Source: Aphelocoma coerulescens
Taxonomy: Eukaryota; Chordata; Aves; Passeriformes; Corvidae
Direction: 5' to 3'
Length of the DNA stretch: 64,000 nucleotides
Assembly (NCBI RefSeq): GCF_041296385.1
Contig: NW_027184064.1
Span: 1,841,614-1,905,613, forward strand
In this document: positions 27,933 through 40,835 of the stretch, piece by piece
Numbering within the stretch: the stretch's first letter is position 1
Layout: every line of letters begins with the position of its first letter
Translations under genes and position numbers: made by a program
The notes under the pieces: model-generated
What the model was told of the DNA's origin: nothing
The model's database searches: none
The model's input: only the letters and a program-made list of their open reading frames with translations

Positions 27933-29700
27933 GACTAGAAAATATCAGGCACTTAAATCCCTTGCATGACAATAATGAATAAATGATATTTTACCTCTTA
28001 TAGGTTCAGAAGCCAAGTTCCATTTTGCTGTGCATCACTATTAGAGACCAGCCCTAATTTGGGGTGCCCTGGTAAATCCTGCTCAGCCTTGCTCAGACCA
28101 CCTCCTGGGACCTGAAACAGCCCAACACCTGCCCCCAGCAGCAGCAAATGCAATCATATTTACTGGGCCACAACTATCAAAGCTGATATGCCTCCAGTTA
28201 ATTAGACTTAGCAATATCTTTGATCTATGGAATTAATGAAAAAAATACTTCCAATTATCAACAGTATGTGTTTAGCTTGTTATAAATGAATTTAATACGT
28301 CCAAACATTTGAAAACATATAAAACTTTTGACTAACAGAAAATATTGAATTTCTACTTTTGCATTTTTGTTGAGGGGAAGCTAGAAGAGCAATTTACACA
28401 TTCATTCTGGCTTGCAGCTTCATGGCCTCATTTAAATTTTTACTCAGAAATTACAGGTTGACCTCTATTTATTTATTTCAAAGCATGTTTGAGGATGATG
28501 ATAAGAAGAGGGTAAAGGTAAAAAACTGAAGCATCCAAATAGTGAAAGTTGGATTTATCATTAATTACATCTCCTGGGACATGTATCTACTATATAAATA
28601 AGAGTTAAGTATTTTATAAATAACATTTGCAAGTATAAGTCTGGCTTATTAATGATCCAGAATTCCTGCTCCAATAATTTTATCTAGGGTCAAGCATAAT
28701 TTAATCTAGATTTTATTCCTAAAAAAATGGAGCATGTACCTGTAACTCCTGATATTAAAAATTTTGAATCCACACTAGAGTTTGCTTTCTTAACCTTCAT
28801 GTCAGCCAAGCATTTTAACAGAATTTTGGGCAGCACTAGGCTGAATTTTTGGAATGCCATCTTCTGAGGCTCAATTGGATAAAAAAGGTATTTTAAGGGG
28901 CTAGCAAAAGGCAAATACTGTAATAATTTTCATGATAGAACAGTATGTTTCCAGCTACATTAACTGGTTTTTTGTGCCCTCTATGTTCTTGGTCACATTT
29001 CTACTTCCATTAATTCATGCTACCACTTCTATGCCTACCTTGTTAATATTGAAGCTGCATGGAAGAAAAATTACACCACCCCCTTTCCCCCCATTTATAG
29101 TTTCTCTTGCACATTTTTATTGGTTTTGATACATTAGCTAACAATTTGCTGATAAAAAAGTGACTAGAATATTGACAGATGTACAGAACAGATAGTAACA
29201 ATTCTGTCCCCAATCTGTTAATTAAAAGGGAAATATTAGCCGAGCACTTCAAACTTCTTTCTCAAGTTTGTTGCATCACTGAAAATGTTAAAGGGATATG
29301 CCTGGTTATCCCTACAATTAGGAGAGTGGTTATTTCCTCAGCAGTTGTTCTATTTTCATTCTGGTTTATTGTTTGGGGGGTTTTTGTGTGGTGTTTTGTT
29401 TGTTTCTTTGTTTGTTTCTTATTGTTGTTGTGTTTGTCTGTTTACCTTTTTAATTGTAAAAAATCCCCAAACCATTTCATTTACTCATCAACCTGATGGT
29501 CAGGAACCCACAGAATGTGGAGGTAGGATGAACTTGCCTGACTTTGAAGATCAGATAATCTTCTGATATACAGATGATCTCTATGCTTACGTCAACAAAC
29601 TTTCCTCTTGCAGCTGAGGATACACTGTGATGTCTGAAGAAATTGTAAAATGGATTGGTCTTGGTGAGGAGCCAATTAAATCTTGATTTTTGTCTCAATA
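27933..29700. other. AT-rich DNA, nothing recognised
   Basis: No gene is seen. A T/G-rich low-complexity stretch lies near 29,375-29,440. Frames of 93-105 codons at 29,179-29,566 run through this stretch and look spurious. Confidence 0.5.
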
Positions 29701-29705
29701 CTGGG

Positions 29706-30894
29706 TGTCAGAGGCACGTGGGGGAGGATGCACATGTGCCACTTGCAGGAGGCAACTAGGAGAAGATGGGTGAAAGCCTTGTCTCTGGGGAGACTTTGCC
29801 TGGCAACCATTTCCTACCTCACATGGAATAGGCAGTCAGCAGGAGACCATCAAGGACACTGTACTCCCCAGAGAGGTTTATCTAATCATATGGCGAAAGG
29901 TCTCCAGCAATACACTACAGTGCAAGGTTGGACTGGGCCAATGGTCTCCTGTCAGCAGGCAGATTTGAGAGGGGCCAGGGGGTATAAAAGTAACTGTGAC
30001 ACAACCTCTGGGGCTTTTGGGTCTTGTGCTTTTAGCTTTGGCTAGTCAGTTGGGCTTTTTGGCTTTGGGCTTTTTGGCTTGGGCTTTTTGAGACTTGTCT
30101 TTTTGGGGCTTTTTGAGTCTGGGGGCCTTTTGAGTCTTTCTGTCTTTGTGTTTTTGCTTTGGCTCCAGCCTGCTGAGGTCTGCTTCTTGTCTGGGCCTTA
30201 GCCTGTTTTTTGTCTTTTTTGCCCTGGCTCCAGCCTGCCTTTTGGCTCTTCTGCCCTCACTGGCCCTTGCTTGCCTTCACTCACTCGTCCTCTTTCTCTT
30301 GCTGGGTGCTTGGCTGGAGACCGGCTGCCCATCGCCTGCCCTGCCTCCCTGTGTTCCTGCCCGACACCCTGCCTCCTTCGTCCCTGCGTTCCTGCCTGAG
30401 CCACCTGCCTCTCCAATCCAGCCCCTCACTGCTATCCCTGCCACGACCGTGTCCAATGATCTGGACCTCCTGCCTGAGCGCCCACTCACTCGCTGCGTGT
30501 CCAGCTGCCCATCACCACGGGAGCTGTGCCTGTGGAGCCGCGTCTCTCTGAGAGCTGCTCAGGCTCCCCAGCAGGCAGTGTGCACACCCCACCCACCACC
30601 TGGATGTCGATAGAACTCCCTGACCCTCTGGTAGTAAAACCTGCTTTTTCTCTCTGTCTCCCCTCTCTTTCTCTTTCTCTCTCTCTCTCTCTCCCCCCCC
30701 CCCCCCCCCATCCTTTTCCATTTTCCTTCCTCCTTTTTTGTCTTTTCTAGTCCTCTTTAATAGGACAAGTCCTTTTTTTTTGCCTTTTTTTTTTCTGTTA
30801 CCAATAAATGGTTCTCAGATACAATGTGGTCTTGTTTGACTTAATTTCGTCCTAGACCATCTATTTTTAAGAGAACTCCTTGCAGTTTCCCACA
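29706..30894 (+). mobile_element. Long solo LTR, plus orientation (ends approximate)
   Basis: The start TGTCAGAGGC resembles the start of the solo LTR at 53,317 (TGTCAGGG). A strong TATA box lies at 29,983-29,988 (GGGGTATAAAAG). A repeated 'gggctttttgg' block (about 30,050-30,135), a C-rich middle, a (CT)n/C17 tract (about 30,640-30,710) and AATAAA at 30,803-30,808 follow. After the polyA signal comes a 'ggtcttgtttg' tail similar to the LTR at 53,317, then a TTTCCCACA end. Flanking pentamers CTGGG and GTGGA match at only 3 of 5 positions, so the ends are not proven. The TATA-to-AATAAA distance of about 820 bp implies an unusually long R region. Frames of 113-155 codons here have no resemblance to known proteins. 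Confidence 0.65.
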
Positions 30895-31039
30895 GTGGAA
30901 TAAATAAGATTTAGCTGGACCAAAGGAGAGTGGTATCGAGGGGTGCTTTTTGTAGATTGCAGCTGGTATATATTTCTTTGAGAAATAGAGGACTGTCTTC
31001 TGTGTTTCTAATTAATTTCAGTGCAATTGTTTTCTCAGA

Positions 31040-31792
31040 TGCCTACAGGTCATCCATGGTTAGAGGGCTCTATTTTGGCTGGAAAGAGGCCCAGTGGAAA
31101 AGGATGTGGGGGTGCTGGTCAACTGTGTCTAAACATGAGGCAGCAGTGCCCAGGTGGGCAAGGAGGCCAATGGCACCTGGCCTGTATCGGTGATAGTGTG
31201 GCAGCAGGACCAGGGCAGTGATTGTCCCCCCTGTGCTGGGCACCAGTGAGGCCACACCTCAAATCCTATGTCCAGTTCTGGGCACCTTAATTCAGGAAGG
31301 ACATTGAGGGGCTGGAACATGTCCAGAGAAGGGCAGTGGAGCTGGGGGAGTGTCTGGAGCACAAATCTGATGAGGAGCAGAGCTGAGGGAGCTGTGTGGG
31401 CTCAGTCTGGAGAAAAGGAGGCTCAGGGGGAACCTTCTCACTCTCTACAATTCCCTGAAAGGAGGGTTTAGCCAGGTGGGGGTCAGGCTCTTCTCCCACG
31501 TTAATAAGTGACTGGACAAGAAGACACAGCCTCAGGTTGCATCAGAGGAGGTCCAAGGTTGGACATCGGGGGAATTTTTTCACTGAAAGGGTTGTTAAGC
31601 ATTGTAACAGCACTGCCCAGGGAAGTGGTGGAATGACCATCCCTGGCGATGTTCAAGAAATGGCTGGATGTTGCACTTAGTACCATGGTCTAGTCGATAA
31701 GGTGGTGTTTGGCCAAAGATGGGACTCTGTGATCTTGGAGGTCTTTTCCAACTTTAATGATTCTATGATTCTATTACTCTGATTCTATGATT
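31040..31792 (+). mobile_element. CR1 LINE 3' fragment with 3' terminal repeats, plus orientation
   Basis: About 750 bp of CR1 in sense orientation. Protein-level traces include 'VRPHLKSYVQFWAP' around 31,250 and 'GLEHVQRRAVELG' around 31,305. The 3' UTR follows, ending with GATTCTATGATTCTATtactctGATTCTATGATT (31,757-31,792). Frames are broken by indels. The 5' end is truncated near 31,040. Confidence 0.94.
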
Positions 31793-34700
31793 GTACAAAC
31801 CACATTCCCCTACAGTGGTGAGATGGTATAATAATTTTTTCATGCACTTTCTCTACTTTGTACAAATGTGCTTACATCACAATTTCTGAATTTCTTATAG
31901 CATACTTGTCTCTGTATATATCTACTATATCCTAAATACTTGAGATATTTCCCTCTAAAAGCTGAGAAGGAAGTGTTCTCACAGGGATAGGTAATTTCTA
32001 AGGCACCATGACACACAGCCACAATTTTCCATCAGAGAGACACAAAGGAAATGAGCTGGTGTAGGAACATCTGTTGTGTCTGCAGACATGACATATTTGA
32101 AATAGTTTGCTGAGGCATGTTCAGCACTCCTCTGCATGGTGAAAGTGAGGTAAAACAAGCCTGACCTGAGGATGCTTTACACTGGAGAAGAGAAAGTCTG
32201 TCTTCATCAGAGTCAAGATTGAACTGTGTCCAAAGCTCCGCTCACCACTTCTGCACCCTGACAGGATGATACATTCAAAGTTTTTCATGCTGCTAAGTAG
32301 TTTAACCTCAGTAAGTTGGTGAGCAACTGTTCTACAACTCATGTTAATTCTATATCCATATGTTGAGCCAATTTTGAAACAGTTATTACATGTTATTTGT
32401 CACTGTGCCATGCATTTGTCTTCAAAATGTTGCGCAAACTCCTAAAATGAGCAAGAGACTATAAACTTTTCATAGTTCAATTAAAAAAAAACCTGTATGT
32501 AGGGTAAATTTGATAATGCTGTTTTGAGGAAAGGAGTTTTTGATACTTCTTACATCCATCACTATGAAAGGTTTGTGAACAGCTTCATCACAGGAGAGGT
32601 TAGATTGTGGTCTCAACGTGCCTTTGCAGATAATCTGAGAAAATGCATTTATCATTCTAAGATGTTTAGAATAAGGAAGTTTATAGTAAAACCTATGCAT
32701 TTTTTCCTTTTAGATATTTATTTATTTACCCTGCTCTTCCTATGACATTTGGCATATATTTCTTAGAATAGTCACTGAATAACATGGTTTATTCAATGTT
32801 CTGAAAATGTGGTTTGACAGCCTTGAGTGTACATGTTGTAGCTTAATATGAAGAAACTGTATTAATTTAGAGAATTATTTATAGTTTATAGTTTATTTTC
32901 AAAACAACTCTAAAACATTAGGAAGCACTAATCATTTCATATGTGGAAACTAAGTTACAGAGAGTTCGATAGACTAATGGTTATTTATATACTTGGCATC
33001 AAGAAGTCACGGAATAAAAGCCATGTCTGGATCCAGGTTTATGATCATTCACGGGAGTGTAACTAACAGGTTACAGAGCTGTGCACTTTTTTTGTGCTTT
33101 CTGCTGCCCACTGTGTAGGGAATTATTTATTTCTGATGTCTTGCTAATTTTATAGTTAGGACATCTTCCATGGAACTGAGATACAGGGCTGATCTATAGG
33201 AAAAACCCAAATCCAGGCCCACTACTTAGAAGAATCAACAAATACTTTTTTGATTTCTAAACCAACATTTTTTCCAATATCTCATTACAAGGAAAAATAC
33301 AAAACCCTAGTCCTCCAACTTTAATGTTAACATTTTCATATGTGGTATCTCATTTCCAGCAAATCTAACTTGCTGATCAGGAAGGGTGGTTTTGCTCTAA
33401 TGTTTTTGTTTACATCTACATCAGCATGTACATATAGGATATAAAATGGATAGTAATTGCCCCGCTGTAGTCCCTTGCAATTGACTTCACCAGCTGCTGG
33501 GTTTCATGCAAATATAGGCAATGTCTTAGGGTTTTATATCGTGATTTGCATCCTTGGGTCTGTTTGAATTATTAGGTCTACTTTAGGAGGTTAAATGATA
33601 GCTCTTTCTCCAAGATCAGTGTAAGCCATAATATATTCTCAGGATTATTCAACTTCAGGCAAAATTCTGGAAAAATTTATGCTACCTTTAAAAATTTTGT
33701 CCTCTTCAAATGTGTTCATTTACTGTCTTCTCTTTTTTGTTGCCTTCCAACCCTGAATTCATTATCTTAGTGAGTACTCTGCTGCATCTTAAATTTCACT
33801 GGATCTGCCCGCTTTCATCCACATTGAAAATATTAGTTACACTTGCTGCTACAAGTCATAAGTCCTCTGATTTAAACTCATTTGGGCACTTCATGTTTTT
33901 TTGTTTGTTTGGCCTGTAATGTTTAAGTTGTTGTGCCCATTTTCATGTGCATCAAACTCTCTACTGTTGCAATTATTCAATCCATTTTTACACGTCAGAG
34001 GATTATAATATGAGGGCCATCTAGTTGATGGATAAAATATGATAATTTTTCTCAGAATTCAAACGAACTTTCATTCCATATACTAGCTTATTACAAAGAA
34101 AATATTGCAATTCCTAGAGATTTTGATGCTGTTTGCAGTTTTCAAATAGGTTTTCCTCTAAATTTGTTTGAAAGGGAGTAGCATTTCTGTTCTATATTTT
34201 CTTTGAACAGAGATGACAATAGTTAACAGTCTGACTATTTGCACATAGGTTATCTCATACCAGATACGAAAGCTGTTATGGACAATAAGTTATATTTCCC
34301 ACAGTACAATATCCCTTGAACAACTACTTTTATAACAGCCACACTCAAAGCACATCATGTGGTGAAGATTAAGGAGAAAGAAGTAAAGCTCGACAATTCG
34401 GATCAGTCAACATGTTAAGAAGACTGGTCTGCAAATTGAATGTCTCTATAGTTATTCTATGAAGAACTGGAAATAAGACGTTAGCAGAGAATGAAGGTAT
34501 TCAGAAAATATTCTTAGTTTTGTAGAAAGTATGCATATTTTTATAAATAACATTTTTTTTTTCTGAACCTTTAGGTTGGATTTTGTCTTTTCTACAATGC
34601 AGTCCCATCCAGGGCAGGAGGATCAAAATCAATGGATTACAAAGATTTCTTTTTTCTTTTCTTCATACAATTCACCTAAAGCCCTAATGTAGAAAAACAA

Positions 34701-36819
34701 TTCAGAATGTGTTTAAGCCCTGCTGAATTCAACAAGATTTATACCACTATGCCTCCAAGAGAAGAAAATGCTGAAATAACTGACTCAGAGTTTGAGACGA
34801 AGTTCAGATTGCACGGGTTATGCATCAGTTCTTCTCTAAGCGTGCCAAGACAGGAGACAGCACACAGTTTATCAGGAACAGCAAATGCTATTTTTTGCTA
34901 CTGTCAAGGCTGGTTCCCGTCGGTGTTACTTAGCTGGGTGCTGAAAACTCTCTTATTCAAATTGTTTCTGAGAACTGGGAAAGTTCTCCCTGCCAAATCG
35001 CGTACCCCCATTTCTGTGGTTCAGTGCCTCAGCATGCTCTGGAAAATGTTTCAGGCTCTTCATCAAGGAGAATTTTATCTTGTCTGGATTTAGAGAAATC
35101 TTTATCTGACCATTTAATAAAAAGTTTAGACTATAAGTGCATTAAGTCCACAGTTTTTCTTCCCACTAGCCAGTGGCTAAACTGTTAAATACAAGGATAG
35201 CAAATCACAACTATCATTAACATTTCTCCAAGCTATATGAGGAAAGAAAGCACAGAAAATTGTGTAGTTGCAAGGTAAATTTGTCATTTGGTAATCCAAG
35301 GCCATGTTGCAGCAAGGACAGCTGAAAGGAGGCCAATTAGCATGTTAACTCTCTATGCTGGTAATATCATTTAGGTGCTGAGCACCCTCAGTTCCATCTA
35401 CACAGACCCACATTATCAAGTGTCCTCAAGTCAAATCAGTTTCATCTGGTTTAAACATAAAAATCTTGTCTTGACTGTCCATATAACCACCTCACCAAAA
35501 CTTTCAAATTAGTGTGTCTAGAAGAATTATTTCTATCATCTGATGATTTTCTTGTATAGTTTGTCTGAGATTAATGTTTTGGGAAAAAATATTTTAATGA
35601 ATAATAAATATAGCCTAATATCTTTGTTTTACATACTCTTGGACAAGCAAAATAAGAGCTATGTATTTCAAAGATCTTTTTCTGAATTCACAAAGAATTT
35701 TAAACTCTAGATTTTTTAAAGACTAATATTATTATTTCCTAGCACAATTTTCTGTAGTAAGGACATTTACCTTGGATGATCTATGCTTATTTTATTGCTT
35801 AAGACTACGTTTTCTACCCAAATACTTTTGTGTTCATAAAGTAAAGGTAGCAAGGATAGTCTCCTCATTGGGCAAATTTTCCCGTCTCACTTTCACTGAA
35901 ATTTGATGATCCTGTGTGTTTGTTGCTGATAACCTTGTTTTAAAATGTTTCAGAGGAAAGCTCATCTCTGCAAAGAGAACTGCATAGAAACAAGTTGCTC
36001 TCTCCCCTAAGCAAAGAGAACTTTCATGTCCCATTGAAAAACAGCAGTATTTTCATGGAAGAAGTCCCCCCTGGGAAACTGTGCCTGTGCCTCTCAACAC
36101 TTTGATACCACTTTTTCAGCACTGCTCTAGTTCTTCTGTATAAGATTTGATCAACATCAGAGTCAGATGAGTAGTTGTGGAAGACAGCAATATTTCTTCT
36201 TGCCATTACAGCAATCTGTCTGCAACTATCATTATCAACATCAAAGACAACAGTAATTACAATGGATTTGTCTGTACATCACTGTTTCAAGTGGCTCCAA
36301 TTGCCTGCCAGAAGTGTTCAAATGCATTTCTCTATAATTCTTGGATAATGACAGTCCAAATATCACTATTACCTTTATGGCCATAGTAATATACTTTTTT
36401 CTGACAAAAAAATTAAAAATATTTTTTAAAGTAGATATGTGATGATGCTGAGTGTTCAAGCCTTCTTGAAGAAAAAAAGTCAGTCACTAAAATAGTTCTA
36501 TTTCTTCAACAAATTAATTATCACTGGTGAACAGGTACATGAAGAATAACACAGAGGATGTTTCTAATGATAAATTTGGGAGAAGTCATAGTGAGAGAGA
36601 CTTTCAGTTTTCACTTTTTTCTCATATTCTCATACTACGTTAGATTTCAGTCAGTTTTGAAAGTTCATGCACCATATGGTGATTGAAAAGGTTGGTTGCA
36701 CTCCCATACAAGTTATATTTTTTCAAATTTTACATGCAAACCACTGATTTACAGAAATGTTTGCAATTGTTCTCAGATATAAAGAACATCCAGAGGCAAA
36801 TTTACTCTTCTACAAACAC
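31793..36819. other. AT-rich DNA, nothing recognised
   Basis: Five kilobases without a supportable gene or repeat. A 128-codon frame at 34,707-35,093 (plus) is the longest; its composition is ordinary and I see no domain, so I treat it as chance. Confidence 0.5.
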
Positions 36820-36897
36820 ATCACATCATATAATCATATCATATCATCATATCATATCATATCATATCATATCATATCATATCATATCATCATATCC
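36820..36897. repeat. Pentanucleotide microsatellite (ATATC)n
   Basis: Roughly 14 units of ATATC/CATAT with a few ATC interruptions. It lies within AT-rich DNA and creates a His/Ile/Ser-rich frame that is not a gene. Confidence 0.95.
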
Positions 36898-38138
36898 TTT
36901 TTCTCAAAATAAAATTCAGTTTTATATATATACTATTAAAAACAATAGCTGAAGAGCATTATTTAAAATATTGTAGAATTAGGGAAGTAAATCGATATGC
37001 ATGACATAAGAAACTATGGAGAATTGAGCTGAATCTATTACTATGAGAATTATGGAATAAAAAAATGTATATTTCAATGATGAAGACTGGGAAAAATGCA
37101 GTTAAAAAACTCAGTGACATTATTTTAGAGAATAAAAGGAAGTTAATTGAAATTCATCTCCTAATTCAAATCATTACGTAGCTATCAGCTTCTTAATAAC
37201 AATTAGGCACAGGAGCAGCTTAAAATCTAAAATTAGCTAAATTGAAGTTAGAACAATGTGATGCTTGAAACAGCAACATAGTAACTGTAGGAGAAATAAT
37301 TAATGGTTTTAAAGACATAGCAGAGAGTAAAACTGTTGGTCCAGATGGATTCTTGAAAAAAACTTCAAAGTTATTACCTCCAAAACCTACATAGTTTTAA
37401 ACAGCTTATTTTTCTATTTAAAATTATATGCTAGTAAATTTATATGCAATGGGATGGATTGTAGCACTAACAAACAGGTAAGTCAAATATCGTTTTTGTC
37501 ATCATGCAATTAGTGTAAGGTTTCTGGTAGACATCAAAAAATATTCATTTTTGAAATGTTTGCGTTCCTAAACAGAATGAAACCAAACCAAAACAAAAAA
37601 ATACTTGAAATATTCTATGCAATGAAATTGTGATAAAATCAAAGGGAACTTCAGAAATACTTTTTACTTCCCTCAAAAAACCAGGAAATTAACTCATAAA
37701 TGGAATCTTTATAGATTGTTACACCTGAAAAGGTTTCTACTTCTATACAAGTAACCTTTAGGATATAACTTCTTCTCAGGGAATTGACCTGATGTTGTCC
37801 TATATTCTGGGAAATGTAATCCCACTTTTCTCCCTTATCCTATCTGCCTTCTTCAACAGTTTTCTGGCACAACCAGTGCAGAAATAGGGCTGATTTGCTT
37901 TTGTCTCTCTACTGGTTTGTTTTCATCTTCTTATTTTGTGTGCCATGTTTTATTAAGCAGAAGCATACATCAGTGTCCTCCATTATTTCATTGTTTTCTT
38001 CAGTGACTGTGATCAGAAACCCTTTAAATCTTTGCACAATACTATAAAACTTTGGGGTTTCACTTTGTTAGTTAAATTGTACTTGTAAATACAAGGGACA
38101 TCCTAAGCCCCAGCAGTGATGGTGCTTTAAATAGGGAG
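36898..38138. other. AT-rich DNA, nothing recognised
   Basis: No gene, RNA or transposon could be supported here. Confidence 0.5.
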
Positions 38139-38474
38139 GTCATGGTTTAACCTCGTAGGACAACTATGCCCCACACAGCCATTCATTCATCCTGGTGGGA
38201 TGGGAAAGAAAACTGGAAGGGTAAACATGAGAAAACTCATGGGTTTAGATAAAACAAAAGCTACATGTTCGTACAAAGCAGAACAAGGAATTAATTTACT
38301 GCTTTCCATGGGCAGGCAAGTGCTCTGCCACCTCCAGGAGAGCAGGGCTCTGTCTCGTGTAACAATGATTTGGGAAGACAAACACCATCACTCCAAATGC
38401 CCCCCCCCTTCCATCTTCTTCCCCCATCTTTATATACTGAGCATGGCACCATCTAATCTCACCCCCTGTTAAAG
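38139..38474 (-). mobile_element. ERVL-type LTR fragment, minus orientation
   Basis: The left end TCATGGTTTAACCTCG matches the reverse complement of a common avian ERVL LTR 3' terminus. 'catcctggtgggatggg', 'aaactcatgggtttagata' and, at about 38,430, 'tttatatactgagcatg' follow, which on the minus strand is the LTR TATA region. The plus-strand AT tract between is shortened relative to the usual LTR. It adjoins, and probably displaced, the 3' part of the CR1 that begins at 38,475. Confidence 0.65.
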
Positions 38475-38730
38475 TGGGTGTGTCTAGTGTCCTTAAGTAT
38501 TTCCTGACACAATTTTCTTCCATAAATAGTACATCTTCCTTGCTCCAGATTTTCTCTCTGGCCTGGGATTTTTGAAGGCTGATCCAGCTAGAAAAGGCTG
38601 TTGTGAAGAAGTAATTCAATGTCTCAGCCTTTTCCATGCCTCTGTTACCAGCTCCCCAACCTCATTCAGCAGTGGGTCCACATTTTCCGTAGTCTTCCTT
38701 TTGCTACCTAAGTGCTTATACGAGATCTCT
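38475..38730 (-). mobile_element. CR1 LINE, inter-domain segment (part 1 of one interrupted copy)
   Basis: On the minus strand the segment encodes, in decayed frames, 'YKHLGSKRK', 'DPLLNEVGELVTEA' and 'EKIWSKED', the linker between the endonuclease and RT domains of CR1. It continues the copy that lies at 39,522-40,258 and 40,831-41,170. The gap between is filled by the ERVL gag-protease piece and the LTR. Confidence 0.85.
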
Positions 38731-39521
38731 ACATGCAGCAAACCCCGTGGAAGACCATAGAGCAAGGGATCCAACGCCTGAGAGAACTAGGGGTGGTAGA
38801 GGTTGTCTTCTCAAATGACCCAGGACTGAGGAGTCCAGACCAGGCCAGAGTTATTCCATGCATGTGGTGAAAACTCATACACCTTGGGCCACCAGAATAC
38901 GCTTCTGCTTTAGCAATAATGAAACCAGACTACGGTGCGAATGAGACTGTGAAGGATATGGCAGTGAAGCTCCGAGCATATGCAGACTCTGTACATGGCC
39001 CAACACATGCAAGAATCGCAGCTGTGGAAACACATATGCAGAAAATGGAGAAGAGTCTCCAGGAGATTAAAGAGTGCCTTCTCCGCGGACGTTCCCCAGA
39101 GAGAAGGCACATCCCACGAAGTGAGCTGTGGGATTTCCTGTGTGACAGTGGGGAAAACATGAGGAACTGGGGTAGACAACCCACTTCTGCTTTGGCAGCA
39201 CGAGTGCGTGAATTGAAGGAGTGCAAGTCTCAGAAAGGAGGATCTACCAAAAAGGAAGTAGCCCCAGTTGCCTGTAGCCAAACTGCCGGAAATGATGGAA
39301 AAGAGGATGACATGTCCAGTTCCCATGAAGGAACCTCTAAGATACAGGCCCAGGGAAAGAAGGATAACCAGGCATAGAGGGGCCCTGCCTCTAGCCAGGT
39401 AGAGGTTAGGGAAAACCGTGTTTTTTGGACTGTGTGGATTCGTTGGCCTGGTACATCAGAACCACAAAAATATGATGCCTTGGTTGACACTGGTGCACAG
39501 TGTACAATAATTCCATCCAAA
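38731..39521 (+). pseudogene. ERVL-like gag-protease fragment inserted in CR1
   Basis: This is a plus-strand retroviral fragment without flanking LTRs. A reading frame from ATG 38,733 is in phase with the long frame 38,919-39,377, with a stop between them (about 38,870). The middle part is helical and charged, with Arg/Glu/Lys-rich stretches, as in the ERVL Gag C-terminal half. After a stop near 39,375, the same frame goes on to a retropepsin start with the active-site motif LVDTGAQCTIIP (about 39,480-39,515), then breaks off at the CR1 junction. ERVL proteases carry DTGAQ rather than the DTGAD seen in the provirus at 60.4 kb, so the two are different lineages. No reverse transcriptase is present. 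It is non-functional. Confidence 0.8.
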
Positions 39522-40258
39522 CTTACACAAGTTCTTCCTTTGCCTTTGACCTCCCTTGCCAGATTCAATCCCAGGTGAGCTTTGGCATTCCTAACTGTGT
39601 CTTTGCATGCTTGGACAGTGCATCCCAGGTTTCTGTCCCTGCTTTCCATACTCTGTCTGCTTCCTTCTCATCTCTTAAAGTTGCCAAGAGCTCGTTCTTC
39701 AAATATGCAGGCCTCCTGGCATTTTTGCCTTTCCTACTTTTTGGAATGGACAATTCTTGAGCTTGAAAGAAATAATCCCAGAATATAAAACAGTTTTCTT
39801 TGGCTCCTATTCCCTCTAGGGCTTTATTTGATGGGACTTTTTCAAGCAGATCATGGAAGAGGCCAAAGTTGTCTCACAAAGTCCAGGGATATGATCTTGC
39901 TTTTAGCCTTGCTCCCTACTTTCAGGATCCTGAATTCCTCCACCTCATGGTAATTGCCATCATGGCTGCCTTTGACCTGCACAGCCCCAACAAGCCCTTC
40001 CTTTTTTTGTAAGCATGAGACCCAGCTGAACATCTTCCCTTCCTAACTGCTCTGTCAGGAAGTTGTTAGCTTCCTCTGACTGGAAGTTCTTATCAATGTG
40101 ATCCCAAAACCTCAAAAATTCCTTGTTCCTTTTTGTGTTCCTCCTCCAGCAGATGTCAAGGTGATTCAAATCACCTATGAGGTGAAAAGCTTGCACTTAT
40201 GTGGTTTCTTTCAGGTGTCTGAATAGACCTCATCTGCTGCTTCCCCCTGAACAGGCAG
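39522..40258 (-). mobile_element. CR1 LINE endonuclease C-terminal part (part 2 of the interrupted copy)
   Basis: The minus strand encodes the CR1 endonuclease end and following linker. 'GDLNHLDICWRRNT' (about 40,170) corresponds to the conserved GDFNHPDICW block. Next come 'EFRILKVGSKAKSKI' (about 39,935) and 'KNARRPAYLKNELLA' (about 39,715). Frames shift several times. The right end is cut by the LTR at 40,259 and the left end meets the ERVL piece. Confidence 0.92.
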
Positions 40259-40835
40259 GGTAAAGATGTAAAGAGCACAATTGCCTGTCTCAAAACACTG
40301 TCAAGGCCACAGAAAGAACTTGCTATGAGATCAATCACCACAATGGGAACTTGAGATTAGAAATTGCAACAGGAAGGTGCTAATTCCAGGACTGGTGAGG
40401 TGAGACTGGTTTACCACATCCTGCTTAATATCTCTGGACAAAAATTCCCACTGTGGCAAACTGGGAAAGGAAGGAACTACTGTCATGCATACCACCCCAA
40501 GTTATGGGAAAGGCATCTGTGACTGCCCTTTGGATACCGAGAACTTGGACTGTATAAAGGTGGTAACCTCAGAAGGATGACTCTGGGGCCCCCACCACTG
40601 AGAAGCCCTGGGTGAAGAAGGACCAACGTGAAGCCTCTGAATCCATGTGTGGCGACTACCTTCTGCTTGTCTTCTCTCTCTCCTCCTTCCCTCCCCAGCT
40701 CTTCTGATTTCTTTGAATCTGTTTACCTCACACTTACTGTTAAATAAAATCTGTATTGTTGACTTTGGAATATGTTCTCATTTTCACCTTAACTCAGGCA
40801 GAGGCATCTCTCGCTAATCAGAGCATAACAGGCAG
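40254..40835 (+). mobile_element. Solo LTR (40,259-40,830) with 5-bp TSD GGCAG inside CR1
   Basis: GGCAG occurs at 40,254-40,258 and 40,831-40,835. The CR1 protein reads 'VGVCYKLP' on one side (about 40,835-40,858) and continues on the other, which proves insertion. The LTR starts GGTAAAGATG (probably a mutated TG start) and ends GCATAACA. It has TATAAA at about 40,552, a pyrimidine tract at 40,668-40,715, AATAAA near 40,744 and the tail 'gttgactttggaatatg', shared with the LTR ending at 54,919. Length is 572 bp. Plus orientation follows from the TATA and AATAAA order. Confidence 0.85.

Noticed and set aside
27427..27938. Plus-strand frames of 135-137 codons
   Set aside because: Antisense translations of a minus-strand CR1 fragment.
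30146..30613. Plus-strand frame of 155 codons rich in Pro, Leu and Ala
   Set aside because: Lies inside the C-rich middle part of a solo LTR; several frames are open at once.
29701..30899. CTGGG and GTGGA as target duplication of the LTR at 29,706
   Set aside because: Only three of five bases agree, so I did not use it to fix the LTR ends.
34707..35093. Plus-strand frame of 128 codons
   Set aside because: No recognisable motif, no splice-site or codon-bias support, and isolated in AT-rich DNA; chance is more likely.
36820..36897. Pentanucleotide array considered as a CRISPR-like array
   Set aside because: Contiguous 5-bp units without spacers; it is an ordinary microsatellite in a vertebrate genome.
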